From: Candidatus Alloenteromonas pullicola
Lineage (GTDB): Bacteria > Bacillota_I > Bacilli_A > RFN20 > CAG-826
Assembly (NCBI GenBank): GCA_018714785.1
Contig: DVMV01000038.1
Location: 1 to 47,629, forward strand
Direction: 5' to 3'
Length of the DNA stretch: 47,629 nucleotides
The notes under the pieces are model-generated. The model was not told the origin of the DNA and ran no database searches. It saw only the letters and a program-made list of their open reading frames with translations. Shown in pieces: positions 1 to 8,341 of this stretch. Both the position numbers and the translations under genes were made by a program. The first letter of the stretch is position 1. Every line of letters begins with the position of its first letter.

Positions 1-1882
1 AGGCATAAACCATGTTCGTAAAATTCGAAACGGGAATAAGACAAAGCCCGTATATGGCTAAACCGATTAATGTTGGCAAAAGAATCTCCAAAAAACCGAA
101 TATCGCGGCTGAAACGTAAAAATTAACCGAGCTTAGGCCTATATGCCTTTCGATTTGATAGGTGACTTTGGAAATCGAGTCATCGCCAAACGAGGAAATG
201 CTGACCAGCAGCAAGTACGCGACCAGCGAGATGATCGAGAAGCCCAAAAACCAGAAATGGTAATTCCAATTCGACCGCGAGTCGCGAATCAGATCGACGA
301 TACGGACGTCGCCGAAATCGAATAGCCCGAGCGCCGAATCGGAATCGAAATACAGCGTTTGATTATCAAGCGAAATGCTGATCGCCGCCAAATAAGCCCC
401 AAAGGAGAATTCGATCCCTACCCCGGGAGTTAAACCAAGCACCGGCAATCTCGCGTATCCGTTATCACCCTTAAATTGAGACTCATATTCCTTTTCCCCT
501 AGGCGCAGCGAATAGCCGGTACCATCAGTAACCGAAATATCGCGATCCGCGGTATAAGACAATTCGAAATAGCCGCTTGGAGAATGGGCGAAGGACGGAT
601 AAGAGAACCCGCATTCGATAACCCCGTTCGAAGAATAGAGGGAAGACGATCCTAATTTAAGCAAATCCATCGCAAAACTTCGACTAACCAGCAGCATTTC
701 CGTGTCTTCGTAACGCGAATCGAAGAAATAGTCGTAGATGTCGAATATCGCCGGAACATCAGAGGGAACTTCGTTATTAGACACCTTCATATGGCGGATC
801 AGCACCTCCGTTTCGCCGTTTATAGAAATATGGCCATCGGAATCTTTTATCAGCCCTTGATTCCCAAACGAAGAATAGCAAACCGCCTCCTCTCCTTCGT
901 CTAATACGCCATATAGCTCAATGCCATCCCCTTCAAGTCGTACCAAAGAGTTCTCGATTAGATAGGTCGAAAAACCGTTCGGATCCGAAACGACGCCTTC
1001 TTCCCCATCACCCGAAGAGAGATAAGCAAGATGAGCCGAAAAAGGATCGGATGATAAGGCGGACGCATACGATTGCGCTCTTCCGCCAAGCGGGGCGAAC
1101 GCGCAGAAAAGAGCGAATAGGCAGACGCTGGCAAAGGCAAGGAAAACCCGCATCGAAGAATAGATAGGGGCGTTGGCAAAACGATAGAAAGCCAAGGCGA
1201 TGGCCCGGGCAAACGAGCCCTTCGTCCTTTGAACCGGCCGAAAGGAATTCTCACGGTCGAGCGGCCCTACTACTTCCACCTTCGCCTCCCCAGGGGCGGA
1301 AAACTCGATTAAACAGTCAGGGGACAGTCCTTCGATTTTGACGTCGTGGTTAATCAAGAAAACCAAACGATGAGCCGAAAGTCCGCTGATTAAAGACGCG
1401 ACCTTGTCTCGGCTATCTTCGTCAAGGGAGGAAAAAGGCTCATCAAAGAAATAGATCGGCCGATCCTGAGAAAGGCAAAAAACGATCTCGGCTTTCTGCC
1501 GCTCGCCTCCGCTTAAGGAGATTATCGGGGCGTCCACATATCTCTCAAAAGACAATAGGCGGCAGAGTTCGCTTGCCTTCTCGTCGAATTTGAGGCCCAA
1601 CAATGATTTCATGTTCTTCCTCAACGAATACTTCGGAAGAAGGGTGTTGTCCTGCCCGCAATAAGCGAATGGCCCCATCGATACTTCGCCCGAATCCGGC
1701 CTCTCGATTCCGGTCAATATCCTGAATAGAGTGGTCTTCCCGCATCCCGACCGGCCTTTTACGAGTATCAGACCCGAGGTGGCCTTCAGACTGAGATTCG
1801 AAAAGAGACGCCGATTGCCAAATGACTTAGATATAGATTCGAACCAAAACACTCGATTTGCTTGGAAAAAAGATACCGCCAC
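1..1882 (-). CDS. ABC transporter ATP-binding protein fused to membrane permease (partial, runs off the left edge)
   Basis: The reverse strand is open from a GTG start at 1882 to position 1, at least 627 codons. Residues 1-200 form an ABC ATPase: Walker A GRSGCGKTT near 43-51, a Q-loop near 76, signature LSGGERQ at 123-129, Walker B IYFFDEP near 143-149 and the H-loop His (NHD) near 175. A hydrophobic helix follows at about 245-262, then some 270 residues with no obvious helix (probably outside the cell), then helices near 540-560 and 593-613. This order, ATPase then helix then large outer domain then helices, is that of MacB-type (FtsX-like) exporters of peptides, antibiotics or lipoproteins; the substrate cannot be told. 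GTG is chosen because GGAG lies 10 bases upstream and an in-frame TAG sits just before it. A later GTG (codon 15) is possible. The stretch looks richer in A+T than its neighbours, which may mean transfer. Confidence 0.8.
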   Translation of the reverse strand, partial: MAVSFFQANRVFWFESISKSFGNRRLFSNLSLKATSGLILVKGRSGCGKTTLFRILTGIERPDSGEVSMGPFAYCGQDNTLLPKYSLRKNMKSLLGLKFDEKASELCRLLSFERYVDAPIISLSGGERQKAEIVFCLSQDRPIYFFDEPFSSLDEDSRDKVASLISGLSAHRLVFLINHDVKIEGLSPDCLIEFSAPGEAKVEVVGPLDRENSFRPVQRTKGSFARAIALAFYRFANAPIYSSMRVFLAFASVCLFALFCAFAPLGGRAQSYASALSSDPFSAHLAYLSSGDGEEGVVSDPNGFSTYLIENSLVRLEGDGIELYGVLDEGEEAVCYSSFGNQGLIKDSDGHISINGETEVLIRHMKVSNNEVPSDVPAIFDIYDYFFDSRYEDTEMLLVSRSFAMDLLKLGSSSLYSSNGVIECGFSYPSFAHSPSGYFELSYTADRDISVTDGTGYSLRLGEKEYESQFKGDNGYARLPVLGLTPGVGIEFSFGAYLAAISISLDNQTLYFDSDSALGLFDFGDVRIVDLIRDSRSNWNYHFWFLGFSIISLVAYLLLVSISSFGDDSISKVTYQIERHIGLSSVNFYVSAAIFGFLEILLPTLIGLAIYGLCLIPVSNFTNMVYA

Positions 1883-1980
1883 AATTATCTAACTCCATAT
1901 GAGTAATAAAGCGATGCGTTAGTGTCAGTATGACTCTCCCACCAAAAGTCTTTATACTTCACGTTACTCACATTGATATC

Positions 1981-2010
1981 AATATAAAACATAAAAGATG
2001 AGAATTCCAA
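1981..2010 (-). promoter_or_regulatory. possible promoter of the ABC ATPase-permease gene
   Basis: On the reverse strand TTGGAA (2010-2005) and TATATT (1986-1981) are 18 bases apart. The leader to the GTG at 1882 would be about 90 bases. It is the best match in an A+T-rich stretch, so confidence is limited. Confidence 0.3.
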
Positions 2011-2131
2011 AACTTAAGTCAACTTCCCAACCGGAAACTGCAATAAGTCATGGAATACCCCGAACATAAAGTAAAATGCCTCCGTTTCTCCCAATCCGCG
2101 AACGACTTTTCCAAAATATCCCTTGCCCACG

Positions 2132-2213
2132 CCCAGGCAACCGGGCGACGGGAAAACGCAGGCGCCGTCTTGATTATCCGGGTATGCCACGAAGCGATCC
2201 GGGCTTGCCTGGG
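2132..2213. repeat. inverted repeat, possible structured RNA or hairpin
   Basis: CCCAGGCAA (2132-2140) and TTGCCTGGG (2205-2213) are perfect 9-base arms. They enclose a smaller stem GACGG/CCGTC (2147-2151 with 2165-2169) and a direct repeat ATCCGGG. The element lies in a 463-base gap between the rpsR terminator and the next gene. No known riboswitch or 6S/SRP core was recognised on either strand. The rest of the gap (1883-2345) holds only the terminator and the possible promoter noted separately. Confidence 0.3.
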
Positions 2214-2250
2214 AAGCGTTTCTGGCAGGCTAGGCAATTCGCCAATGCAT

Positions 2251-2277
2251 AAGAAAAGGGCCTCGGCGAGGAGGCCC
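2251..2277 (-). terminator. intrinsic terminator of rpsF-ssb-rpsR
   Basis: Read leftward, GGGCCTC and GAGGCCC pair around a 6-base loop and are followed by TTTTCTT. It lies about 70 bases past the rpsR stop. Confidence 0.75.
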
Positions 2278-2345
2278 ATGGAGAACGGTTCTTGCTGTGA
2301 TTTCCGGGGCAATCGAGCCCAGGAAACTACATAAGGTTCGCTTGG

Positions 2346-2570
2346 TTACTTGACCTGGGTCAATAGTCCCATGAAGCGGGCGTTCTTGACGGCGGTGGCA
2401 AGCTGGCGCTGATACTTGGCGCTGGTGCCAGTGATCGAGCGCGGGGTGATCTTGCCATCCGGAGAGACGAACTTCGAGAGGGTCTCAACGTCTTTGTAGT
2501 CGACGTATTTGATATGGTTCTTCTTGAAGTAGCAGACCTTCCGGCGCGAACGGATCTTCTTGTATGCCAT
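2346..2570 (-). CDS. rpsR: 30S ribosomal protein bS18
   Basis: This 74-residue basic protein is the usual length for bS18, which binds the small-subunit platform beside bS6. The family core is clear: an N-terminal [12 protein letters not shown] stretch, then [20 protein letters not shown], then [19 protein letters not shown]. The ATG is preceded by AAGGAAG eight bases upstream, and the stop is TAA. It is the last gene of rpsF-ssb-rpsR, 17 bases after ssb. rplI, which follows in some bacteria, is absent here. Confidence 0.97.
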   Translation of the reverse strand: MAYKKIRSRRKVCYFKKNHIKYVDYKDVETLSKFVSPDGKITPRSITGTSAKYQRQLATAVKNARFMGLLTQVK

Positions 2571-2587
2571 TGTTCAATCTTCCTTTC

Positions 2588-3043
2588 TTAGAATGGGAGG
2601 TCGTCCTCGGCGATATCCATTCCGTCGAGGTTCGACCCTTCCGCCTTATCGGCGGTTTGGTCGGATATTGAATCTGGCGCGGGAGCGTCGCTGGTGTATC
2701 CGGAATCGGAAGCATCCCTCTTGCCCGAGCTGATGAACTCGACGCGGTCGGCCAAGACCTTGATCTTCCTGATCTCGACGTTGTCGGAGCGGCGGGTGTA
2801 TTTGTCCTCCACCAAGCGCCCAACCACGGCGACCATGTCGCCCTTGTGCTTGAACTTTATGATGTTGTCGGCGGTCTTCCCGAAGGCAGACACGTCCAGG
2901 AACAGGGTGTTCCTCTCCCTATTGGCGCCTTGGCTCTGATCATCGACGGCGATGCTGAAGGAAGCAACGCTGGTCTGATTAGAGGTCACGCGCCTTTCCG
3001 GGTCGCGAACTAGGCGGCCGGTAAGTACGACGCAATTAGCCAT
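2588..3043 (-). CDS. ssb: single-stranded DNA-binding protein
   Basis: SSB coats single-stranded DNA in replication and repair and recruits partner proteins through its tail. The N-terminal OB-fold begins MANCVVLTGRLVRDPERR and contains the ERNTLFLDVSAFGKTADN strand pair. After about residue 110 the protein becomes an acidic, low-complexity tail that ends DLPF, the conserved partner-binding tip. The ATG at 3043 is chosen over an upstream TTG because GGAGG lies 7 bases before it. That gives 151 residues, typical of Bacillota SSB. It is the middle gene of rpsF-ssb-rpsR, an arrangement that ties ssb to ribosomal protein expression. Confidence 0.97.
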   Translation of the reverse strand: MANCVVLTGRLVRDPERRVTSNQTSVASFSIAVDDQSQGANRERNTLFLDVSAFGKTADNIIKFKHKGDMVAVVGRLVEDKYTRRSDNVEIRKIKVLADRVEFISSGKRDASDSGYTSDAPAPDSISDQTADKAEGSNLDGMDIAEDDLPF

Positions 3044-3061
3044 TTTCAATCCTCCTATGAC

Positions 3062-3349
3062 TTAGTCTTTGTCGACAGTGATGAGGAAACGGATAACTTG
3101 GTTATCGAGCTTGCAAAGACGATCGAACTCCTTGAGGCAATCGCGGTCGGCAGTGACTTTCAGCACGACGTAATAGCCTTTGGTCTGTTTCTTGATCGGG
3201 TAGGCAAAATCGCGTAGGCCCCAGGCATTGACGTTCCTGATGGTTCCCTTGTGGGAAGTCAGGATGCCGTGGACCTTGTCCATCTCGGCAGCGCGGGCGG
3301 CATCGTCTAGCGCGGCGTTGAGGATGTACATGATCTCGTAATTTCCCAT
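3062..3349 (-). CDS. rpsF: 30S ribosomal protein bS6
   Basis: A 95-residue protein with the bS6 fold: MGNYEIMYILNAALDD at the start, then WGLRDFAYPIKKQTKGYYVV and a C-terminal strand VIRFLITVDKD. bS6 binds bS18 on the 30S platform. An upstream in-frame start would add 17 residues, but the ATG at 3349 has GGAGG ten bases before it and gives the normal family length. It is first in the operon and is served by a strong promoter about 90 bases upstream. Confidence 0.96.
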   Translation of the reverse strand: MGNYEIMYILNAALDDAARAAEMDKVHGILTSHKGTIRNVNAWGLRDFAYPIKKQTKGYYVVLKVTADRDCLKEFDRLCKLDNQVIRFLITVDKD

Positions 3350-3443
3350 TGTTCTTACACCTCCTAATTTCGGACTTCGGGTCGCCTTGGATGGCTCCAT
3401 GCGACCATAGAAGCGTGTGCCCTTACCTTCATAGGGCTAAAAG

Positions 3444-3472
3444 ATTATAAGGGGGTTAGGGGGATAAATCAA
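3444..3472 (-). promoter_or_regulatory. sigma-A-type promoter of rpsF-ssb-rpsR
   Basis: Reverse strand TTGATT (3472-3467), 17-base spacer, TATAAT (3449-3444). The spacer contains two C5 runs. The predicted start is near 3437, giving a leader of roughly 88 bases. This is the best consensus promoter in the window. Confidence 0.75.
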
Positions 3473-3535
3473 AGGTTATCGCGCGTTCCGCTTCCTCCTC
3501 ACCTATCAAGTAGGATGGTTTTCCTTCAAGGTAAC

Positions 3536-3557
3536 AAAAGCCCGCCAATCGGCGGGC
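3536..3557 (-). terminator. intrinsic terminator of glyA-lysS
   Basis: Read leftward, GCCCGCC and GGCGGGC pair around a 4-base loop and are followed by TTTTG, a few bases after the lysS stop. Confidence 0.8.
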
Positions 3558-3562
3558 CAAAG

Positions 3563-5047
3563 TCACTTCTCGTCCTTCATGGTCGGGAATAGCAGCACTT
3601 CCCGGATGTTGAAGGTGTTGGCGAAGAGCATGCAGAGGCGGTCGATGCCGACCCCGATGCCTCCAGCCGGCGGCATGCCATAGCGCAGCGCGTCGATGAA
3701 GGTGAAGTCGATGTCGGCGGCTTCCTCATCGCCCCTTGCCCTAGCGGCCAGCTGCGCCTCGAAGCGCTGCTGCTGGTCGAATGGGTCGTTGAGCTCGGAA
3801 TAGGCGTTGCCGAATTCGGTCCCGCCGATGAAGAACTCGAACCGCTCGACGAAGCGCGGGTCCTCGCTCTTCTTGGTCAGCGGCGACACCTCAATCGGGT
3901 AGGTGTGGATGAAGGTCGGCTGGACCAAGGTCTTCTCGACGAACTCGTCGAAGAAGGCGTTGATTATGTATCCGACCGAGTTCCAGCTCTTCTGCAGCTC
4001 GACGTGGTGCTCCTTGGCGAGCTTGACAGCATCCTCGAAGCTCATCGGCTGCTCGAAGTCGATGCCGGTCTTCTCCTTGATGGCCTCGCACATGGAGATC
4101 CATTTGAAGGGCTTGGAGAAATCGATGGCGTTGTCGCCCCAGTGGACGATGTCGCCGCCCATCACCTTCTCGGCGATGGATTTGAACAGCCCCTCGACCC
4201 AGTGGCGCATGTCCTGCAGGTCGCCATAGGCCTGGTAAAGCTCGATGGTGGTGAACTCCGGGTTGTGACGGGTGTCGATGCCCTCATTGCGGAATATGCG
4301 GCCGATCTCATAGACGCGATCGATCCCGCCGATCATCGCCTTCTTGAGGTTGAGCTCGGTGGCGATGCGCAGATAGAAATCCTTGTCCAAGGCGTTGTGG
4401 TGGGTGGTGAACGGACGGGCGCTGGCCCCACCGAGTATCGGGGATAGCACCGGGGTCTCGACTTCGACGAAGCCGAGCGAATCGCAGTAATTCCTGATTT
4501 GCTTGATGATGGCCGGACGGAGCAGGGCGATGCGTCGCGACTCGTCGTTGACTATCATGTCGACGTAGCGGTGGCGATACCTATCCTCGGTGTCGGTCAG
4601 GCCGTGGAACTTCTCCGGAAGCGGCTTGAGGCACTTGCAGATGTGGGTGTATTTCTCGACCCTGATGGTGAGCTCGCCGGTGCGCGACTTCATTAGGGTG
4701 CCGGCCAGTCCGACGATGTCGCCGAGGTCGGCCAGCTTGAAGACGGTATAGTCGTGCTCGCCGATGACGTTGATGCCGATCCAGGCCTGCATCTGCCCGT
4801 ACTCGTCCTTGATGTTGACGAAGCTGGCCTTGCCCATGCGGCGGATGGCCATCAGGCGGCCGGCGACGTTGACCTCAACCTTGTCGGCTTCAAGCTGCTC
4901 GGCGGTCAATTCGCCGTATTTGGCCCTAATGTCGCGGATCTGGTCCTTCCATTCGTACTTCTTGCCGAACGGATCGACCCCGAGGTCGCGGTATTTCTGG
5001 AGCTTGTCGAATCGGACTTGCTCTTGGTCGTTCAGTTTCTCTTCCAT
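3563..5047 (-). CDS. lysS: lysyl-tRNA synthetase (class II)
   Basis: Charges tRNA-Lys with lysine in the cytoplasm. At 494 residues it has the normal class IIb length. An N-terminal anticodon-binding OB fold covers about 55-165 (VNVAGRLMAIRRMGKASFVNI). The catalytic domain follows, with motif 2 (VYEIGRIFRNEGID, then HNPEFTTIELYQAY) and motif 3 (GGIGVGIDRLCMLFAN) near the C-terminus. The ATG has AAGGAA nine bases upstream; the stop is TGA. The gene lies 63 bases downstream of glyA, and that gap contains a perfect 16-base palindrome. No T-box sequence was seen in the leader. Confidence 0.97.
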   Translation of the reverse strand: MEEKLNDQEQVRFDKLQKYRDLGVDPFGKKYEWKDQIRDIRAKYGELTAEQLEADKVEVNVAGRLMAIRRMGKASFVNIKDEYGQMQAWIGINVIGEHDYTVFKLADLGDIVGLAGTLMKSRTGELTIRVEKYTHICKCLKPLPEKFHGLTDTEDRYRHRYVDMIVNDESRRIALLRPAIIKQIRNYCDSLGFVEVETPVLSPILGGASARPFTTHHNALDKDFYLRIATELNLKKAMIGGIDRVYEIGRIFRNEGIDTRHNPEFTTIELYQAYGDLQDMRHWVEGLFKSIAEKVMGGDIVHWGDNAIDFSKPFKWISMCEAIKEKTGIDFEQPMSFEDAVKLAKEHHVELQKSWNSVGYIINAFFDEFVEKTLVQPTFIHTYPIEVSPLTKKSEDPRFVERFEFFIGGTEFGNAYSELNDPFDQQQRFEAQLAARARGDEEAADIDFTFIDALRYGMPPAGGIGVGIDRLCMLFANTFNIREVLLFPTMKDEK

Positions 5048-5088
5048 AATCGATTCCTTTGCAATCGCGGTAGTAAATTTACCATTTA

Positions 5089-5104
5089 TTTCCTTTAAAG
5101 GAAA
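5089..5104. promoter_or_regulatory. perfect 16-bp palindrome between glyA and lysS
   Basis: TTTCCTTTAAAGGAAA is identical to its reverse complement. A second perfect palindrome, GTAAATTTAC, lies closer to lysS. Together they could be an operator for separate control of lysS. The regulator is unknown. Confidence 0.4.
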
Positions 5105-5110
5105 CGCATT

Positions 5111-6349
5111 TCAATAATGCAGATTGTTGACGTCTTTCCAGCCTTTGACTATCCGCTGGACGCGCTTCTTGAGGTGGGCCTTGGTGTCGTTTTCTTCCAG
5201 GCAATCGAAGATGATGTTGGCTATCTCCTTGGCCTGGGCTTTGGTACAGCCCCTGGAGGTGGCCGCGGCGAAGCCGATGCGGAGGCCGCTGGCGAGGGAA
5301 GGCGGAAGCTTGTCGCCGTGGATGGCGTTCTTGTTCGTGGTTATGCCGATCGACTCCAAGGCGAGCTGAGCGCTCTTCCCGTCGATGCCGAAGCTATCAA
5401 GGACGTAAAGCAGGAACAGATGGTTCTCGGTTCCCGAGGTCTTGGCCCCAAGCCTCGATAGTTCGTCGGAGCACGCCTTGGTGTTCTCCAAAACACGGTG
5501 GATGTACCTGGCGAATTTGGGCGAGGCGGCCTCGCGGAAGGCGATGGCCTTGCCGGCGATGATGTTCTCTAACGGCCCTCCCTGGGCATAGGGGAAGACG
5601 GCCGAGTCGATCTTCTTGGCGATGTCCTCGCGGTTGGAGAGGATCAATCCGCCGCGCGGGCCTCGCAACGTCTTATGGGTGGTCGAGGTCACGATATCGG
5701 CATAAAGAACCGGGTTCTGCGTGGCTTTGGCGGCCACTATTCCGGCAATGTGGGCCATATCGACCATGAAGGCGGTCTTGACGTCGCTATGGAGGTTGTG
5801 GCGGTCGATGATGTCGCGCATCAGCTTGAAGTCTATCTCGAACGGGTAGGCGGAATATCCAGCGAGGAATAGGTTCGGGTTCACCTCGTCCAGCCGCTTC
5901 TCGATAATCGAGTAGTCGAGCCTTCCATCCTCCCCGAGGTCGTAGAAATGGAAATCGTAGAGCTTCGATGAGAACGATGCGTTGGCGCCATGGGTGAGGT
6001 GGCCGCCGTCGTTAAGCTGAAGCGAAAGGACCTTGTCACCGAGGTTAAGCAAGCTGCGATAGGCCTCGAAGTTGGCGTTCGACCCGGAATGGGGCTGCAC
6101 GTTGGCGTAGCAGCAGCCGAAGAGCTTCCTCGCCCGGCTGCGGGCAAGCTCCTCTACCTCGTCTATGTAGCGGCACCCGCCGTAATATCTCTTTCCGGGA
6201 TAACCCTCAGCGTATTTGGCGATGAAGATGCTGCCGCATGCATCGCGCACCTCGACCGATGGATAGTTTTCCGAGGCAATCAGCTCGATGCCGTTGTTCT
6301 GCCTTTCGATCTCAAGGCGCTTAAGAGAATCTATTTTCCTGTCTTCCAT
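5111..6349 (-). CDS. glyA: serine hydroxymethyltransferase
   Basis: A PLP enzyme converting serine plus tetrahydrofolate to glycine plus methylene-THF, the main one-carbon source. At 412 residues it is full length. Family blocks are present: ELIASENYPS near residue 20, YAEGYPGKRYYGGCRYID near 48, a substrate-binding HSGSNANFEAY, and the PLP-lysine motif TTHKTLRGPRGG near 225. No Shine-Dalgarno is visible before the ATG. Instead TATACT (6362-6357) ends 7 bases upstream and the previous operon's terminator ends about 26 bases upstream, so a leaderless transcript is possible. lysS follows. Confidence 0.96.
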   Translation of the reverse strand: MEDRKIDSLKRLEIERQNNGIELIASENYPSVEVRDACGSIFIAKYAEGYPGKRYYGGCRYIDEVEELARSRARKLFGCCYANVQPHSGSNANFEAYRSLLNLGDKVLSLQLNDGGHLTHGANASFSSKLYDFHFYDLGEDGRLDYSIIEKRLDEVNPNLFLAGYSAYPFEIDFKLMRDIIDRHNLHSDVKTAFMVDMAHIAGIVAAKATQNPVLYADIVTSTTHKTLRGPRGGLILSNREDIAKKIDSAVFPYAQGGPLENIIAGKAIAFREAASPKFARYIHRVLENTKACSDELSRLGAKTSGTENHLFLLYVLDSFGIDGKSAQLALESIGITTNKNAIHGDKLPPSLASGLRIGFAAATSRGCTKAQAKEIANIIFDCLEENDTKAHLKKRVQRIVKGWKDVNNLHY

Positions 6350-6356
6350 GTATGCA

Positions 6357-6362
6357 AGTATA
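6357..6362 (-). promoter_or_regulatory. putative -10 box giving a leaderless glyA transcript
   Basis: TATACT lies 7 bases before the glyA ATG, which would put the transcription start at or next to the A of ATG. The -35 is poor (TTTTGT, 17 bases upstream, inside the preceding terminator). Confidence 0.35.
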
Positions 6363-6375
6363 GACTTCGACGAGG

Positions 6376-6402
6376 CAAAACAAAACCCGAGACTAACTCG
6401 GG
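6376..6402 (-). terminator. intrinsic terminator of the marR-ABC exporter operon
   Basis: Read leftward, CCCGAG and CTCGGG pair around a 5-base loop and are followed by TTTTGTTTTG, shortly after the stop at 6410. Confidence 0.75.
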
Positions 6403-6409
6403 CATTGCT

Positions 6410-8341
6410 TTATTTCGCGGGCTCAGGGCTGGCTTTGCCACCAGTGTATAGCTGGTAGTACTTGCCCTTCTGCTGCAGCAGCTGATCGTGGTTGCCGCGC
6501 TCGATGATGCACCCATCCTGAAGGACCATGATGACGTCCGAATTCTGGATGGTTGACAGACGATGGGCGATGACGAATACCGTCCTGCCCTTCATGATGG
6601 CGTCCATGCCTTGCTGGACCAGCTTCTCGGTGCGGGAGTCAATGGATGAGGTCGCCTCGTCGAGGATGAGGACCGGCGGGTTGGCGCAGGCGGCGCGGGC
6701 GATGGAAAGCAGCTGCCTCTGCCCCTGGCTCAATCCGGCTCCGGCTCCGTGAAGAACGGTGTCGTATCCATTGGGGAGCATCCTGATGAAGTTGTCGGCG
6801 TTGGCGAGCTTGGCGGCTTGGACGACCTCTTCGTCGGTGGCTTCCGGGTTGCCGTAGCGGATGTTTTCCTTGACGGTTCCGGTGAAAAGGGCCGTATCCT
6901 GGAGAACCATGCCGAGGGCGCGGCGGAGATCCTTCTTCTTGATCTTGTTGATGTTGATGTCGTCAAACCTGATCTTCCCGTCTTCGATGTCGTAGAAGCG
7001 GTTTAGCAGGTTGGTGATGGTGGTCTTGCCGGCGCCGGTTGGGCCGACGAAGGCGACCTTCTGGCCGGGTTCGGCGTAAAGGGTTATGCCATGGAGTATG
7101 GTCTTGCCCGGGACGTAGGAGAAATCGACGTCGTACATGTTGATCTTCCCGCGCAGCCAAGTGTAGGTGGTCGGGGAGCCATCGGTATGCGGGTGCTCCC
7201 AGGCCCACTTGCCGGTTCTGGTTTCGCTCTTGACGGGCTCGCCGCTGGGGCCTTCGGAGGCATAGACCAGCTGGACGTAGCCGTTGTCGACTTCCGACGG
7301 GGAATCGATGAGCTCAAAGATGCGCTCGGCGCCGGCCATGGCCATGATGAAGAGGTTAAGCTGCATCGACAGCATGCCGACCGGCATGATGAACGATTTG
7401 CCCAGCTGAAGGAAAGAGATGATGTCGCCGGCGGTTATGTTTCCGATTCCGTAGGCTATCAGGATGCCGCCGACCAAGGCCAATACGACGTATTGAAGGT
7501 TTCCCAGGTTGTTGTTTATCGGACCGAGGATGTTGGAGAACTGCTGGGCTTTGGTCTGATAAACGCACAGCTCGTCGTTTAGCTTATCGAAGCCCTGCTC
7601 GGACTGCCTCTCGTGGGTGAATACCTTGATGACCTTCTGGCCGGATATCATCTCCTCGATGTAACCGTCGGTCTTGCCGAGCCAACGCTGCTGGTTGATG
7701 AAGAAAGAGGCCGACCTGCCGGAGAAGAAGAACACGGTCGCGACGATCAAGACGAAGAACGCGAGCACGACCAAGGTCAGCATCCAGCTGGTCACGAACA
7801 TGGCCACCAAGGCGCAAAGCATAGTCACCAGCGACTGAAGGACCATCGGCAGCACGCGGGAGATCATCTCGCGGAGGGTGTCGATGTCGTTGGTGTATAT
7901 CGACATGATGTCGCCGTGGGTCCTGGTGTCGAAATATGAAAGCGGCAGCGACTCCATGTGGGAGAACAGCTCGTCGCGGATCTTCTTCTGGGTCCCTTGG
8001 CCAATCTGGCATACCGACATCTGATAGACATAGCAGCAGATGATGCCAATGGCATAGACCGCGGCCATCAGAAGGATGGCGGTCCCGATGTTCATCGGTA
8101 TGCCGAACATCGCGGTCGGCTCATCGCGAAGCATCGGCTCAATGAACTGGTCAACGAGGATCGTGCCGGTGAACAAGCTGCCGATGACCCCCGCGGCGGA
8201 CGAGAGCAATATCGTGATTATCGCGAGGAAGAACAATCCAGGGGAGTAGGAGAATATCCTCTTGAACAGCCTCGAGAATATCGAGAAGGCGTGCCTAAGT
8301 CCAAGCTGCGCACGCTGCGGCTGGCTTTTCTTATTGCTCAT
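6410..8341 (-). CDS. heterodimeric ABC exporter, catalytic (consensus Walker B) subunit
   Basis: A half-transporter of about 643 residues: six-helix exporter domain to about residue 340, a linker, then the ATPase. Walker A is VGPTGAGKTT, Walker B VLILDEATSS with the catalytic Glu, and the H-loop is AHRLST. The signature is degenerate, LSQGQ instead of LSGGQ. This matches the subunit of TM287/288-like heterodimers that supplies the working Walker B, while the partner supplies the normal signature. ATG 8341 is chosen because GGAGGTGA lies just upstream; an earlier TTG at 8359 would add six residues. The start overlaps the partner gene's end by 11 bases, so the two are translationally coupled. 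The partner is broken, so function now is doubtful unless it is read through. Substrate unknown; drug or lipid export is usual for such MarR-linked pairs. Confidence 0.9.
   Translation of the reverse strand: MSNKKSQPQRAQLGLRHAFSIFSRLFKRIFSYSPGLFFLAIITILLSSAAGVIGSLFTGTILVDQFIEPMLRDEPTAMFGIPMNIGTAILLMAAVYAIGIICCYVYQMSVCQIGQGTQKKIRDELFSHMESLPLSYFDTRTHGDIMSIYTNDIDTLREMISRVLPMVLQSLVTMLCALVAMFVTSWMLTLVVLAFFVLIVATVFFFSGRSASFFINQQRWLGKTDGYIEEMISGQKVIKVFTHERQSEQGFDKLNDELCVYQTKAQQFSNILGPINNNLGNLQYVVLALVGGILIAYGIGNITAGDIISFLQLGKSFIMPVGMLSMQLNLFIMAMAGAERIFELIDSPSEVDNGYVQLVYASEGPSGEPVKSETRTGKWAWEHPHTDGSPTTYTWLRGKINMYDVDFSYVPGKTILHGITLYAEPGQKVAFVGPTGAGKTTITNLLNRFYDIEDGKIRFDDININKIKKKDLRRALGMVLQDTALFTGTVKENIRYGNPEATDEEVVQAAKLANADNFIRMLPNGYDTVLHGAGAGLSQGQRQLLSIARAACANPPVLILDEATSSIDSRTEKLVQQGMDAIMKGRTVFVIAHRLSTIQNSDVIMVLQDGCIIERGNHDQLLQQKGKYYQLYTGGKASPEPAK

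Noticed and set aside
2019-2334. Two overlapping opposite-strand frames past rpsR
   Set aside because: They overlap each other and the terminator, with no ribosome site and no protein-like sequence.
5048-5110. T-box or lysine riboswitch before lysS
   Set aside because: The gap is only 63 bases, too short, and has no T-box sequence.
3563-6349. UGA read as tryptophan (Mycoplasma code)
   Set aside because: lysS, glyA, yaaA, rpmH and tatD end in TGA at the expected length.
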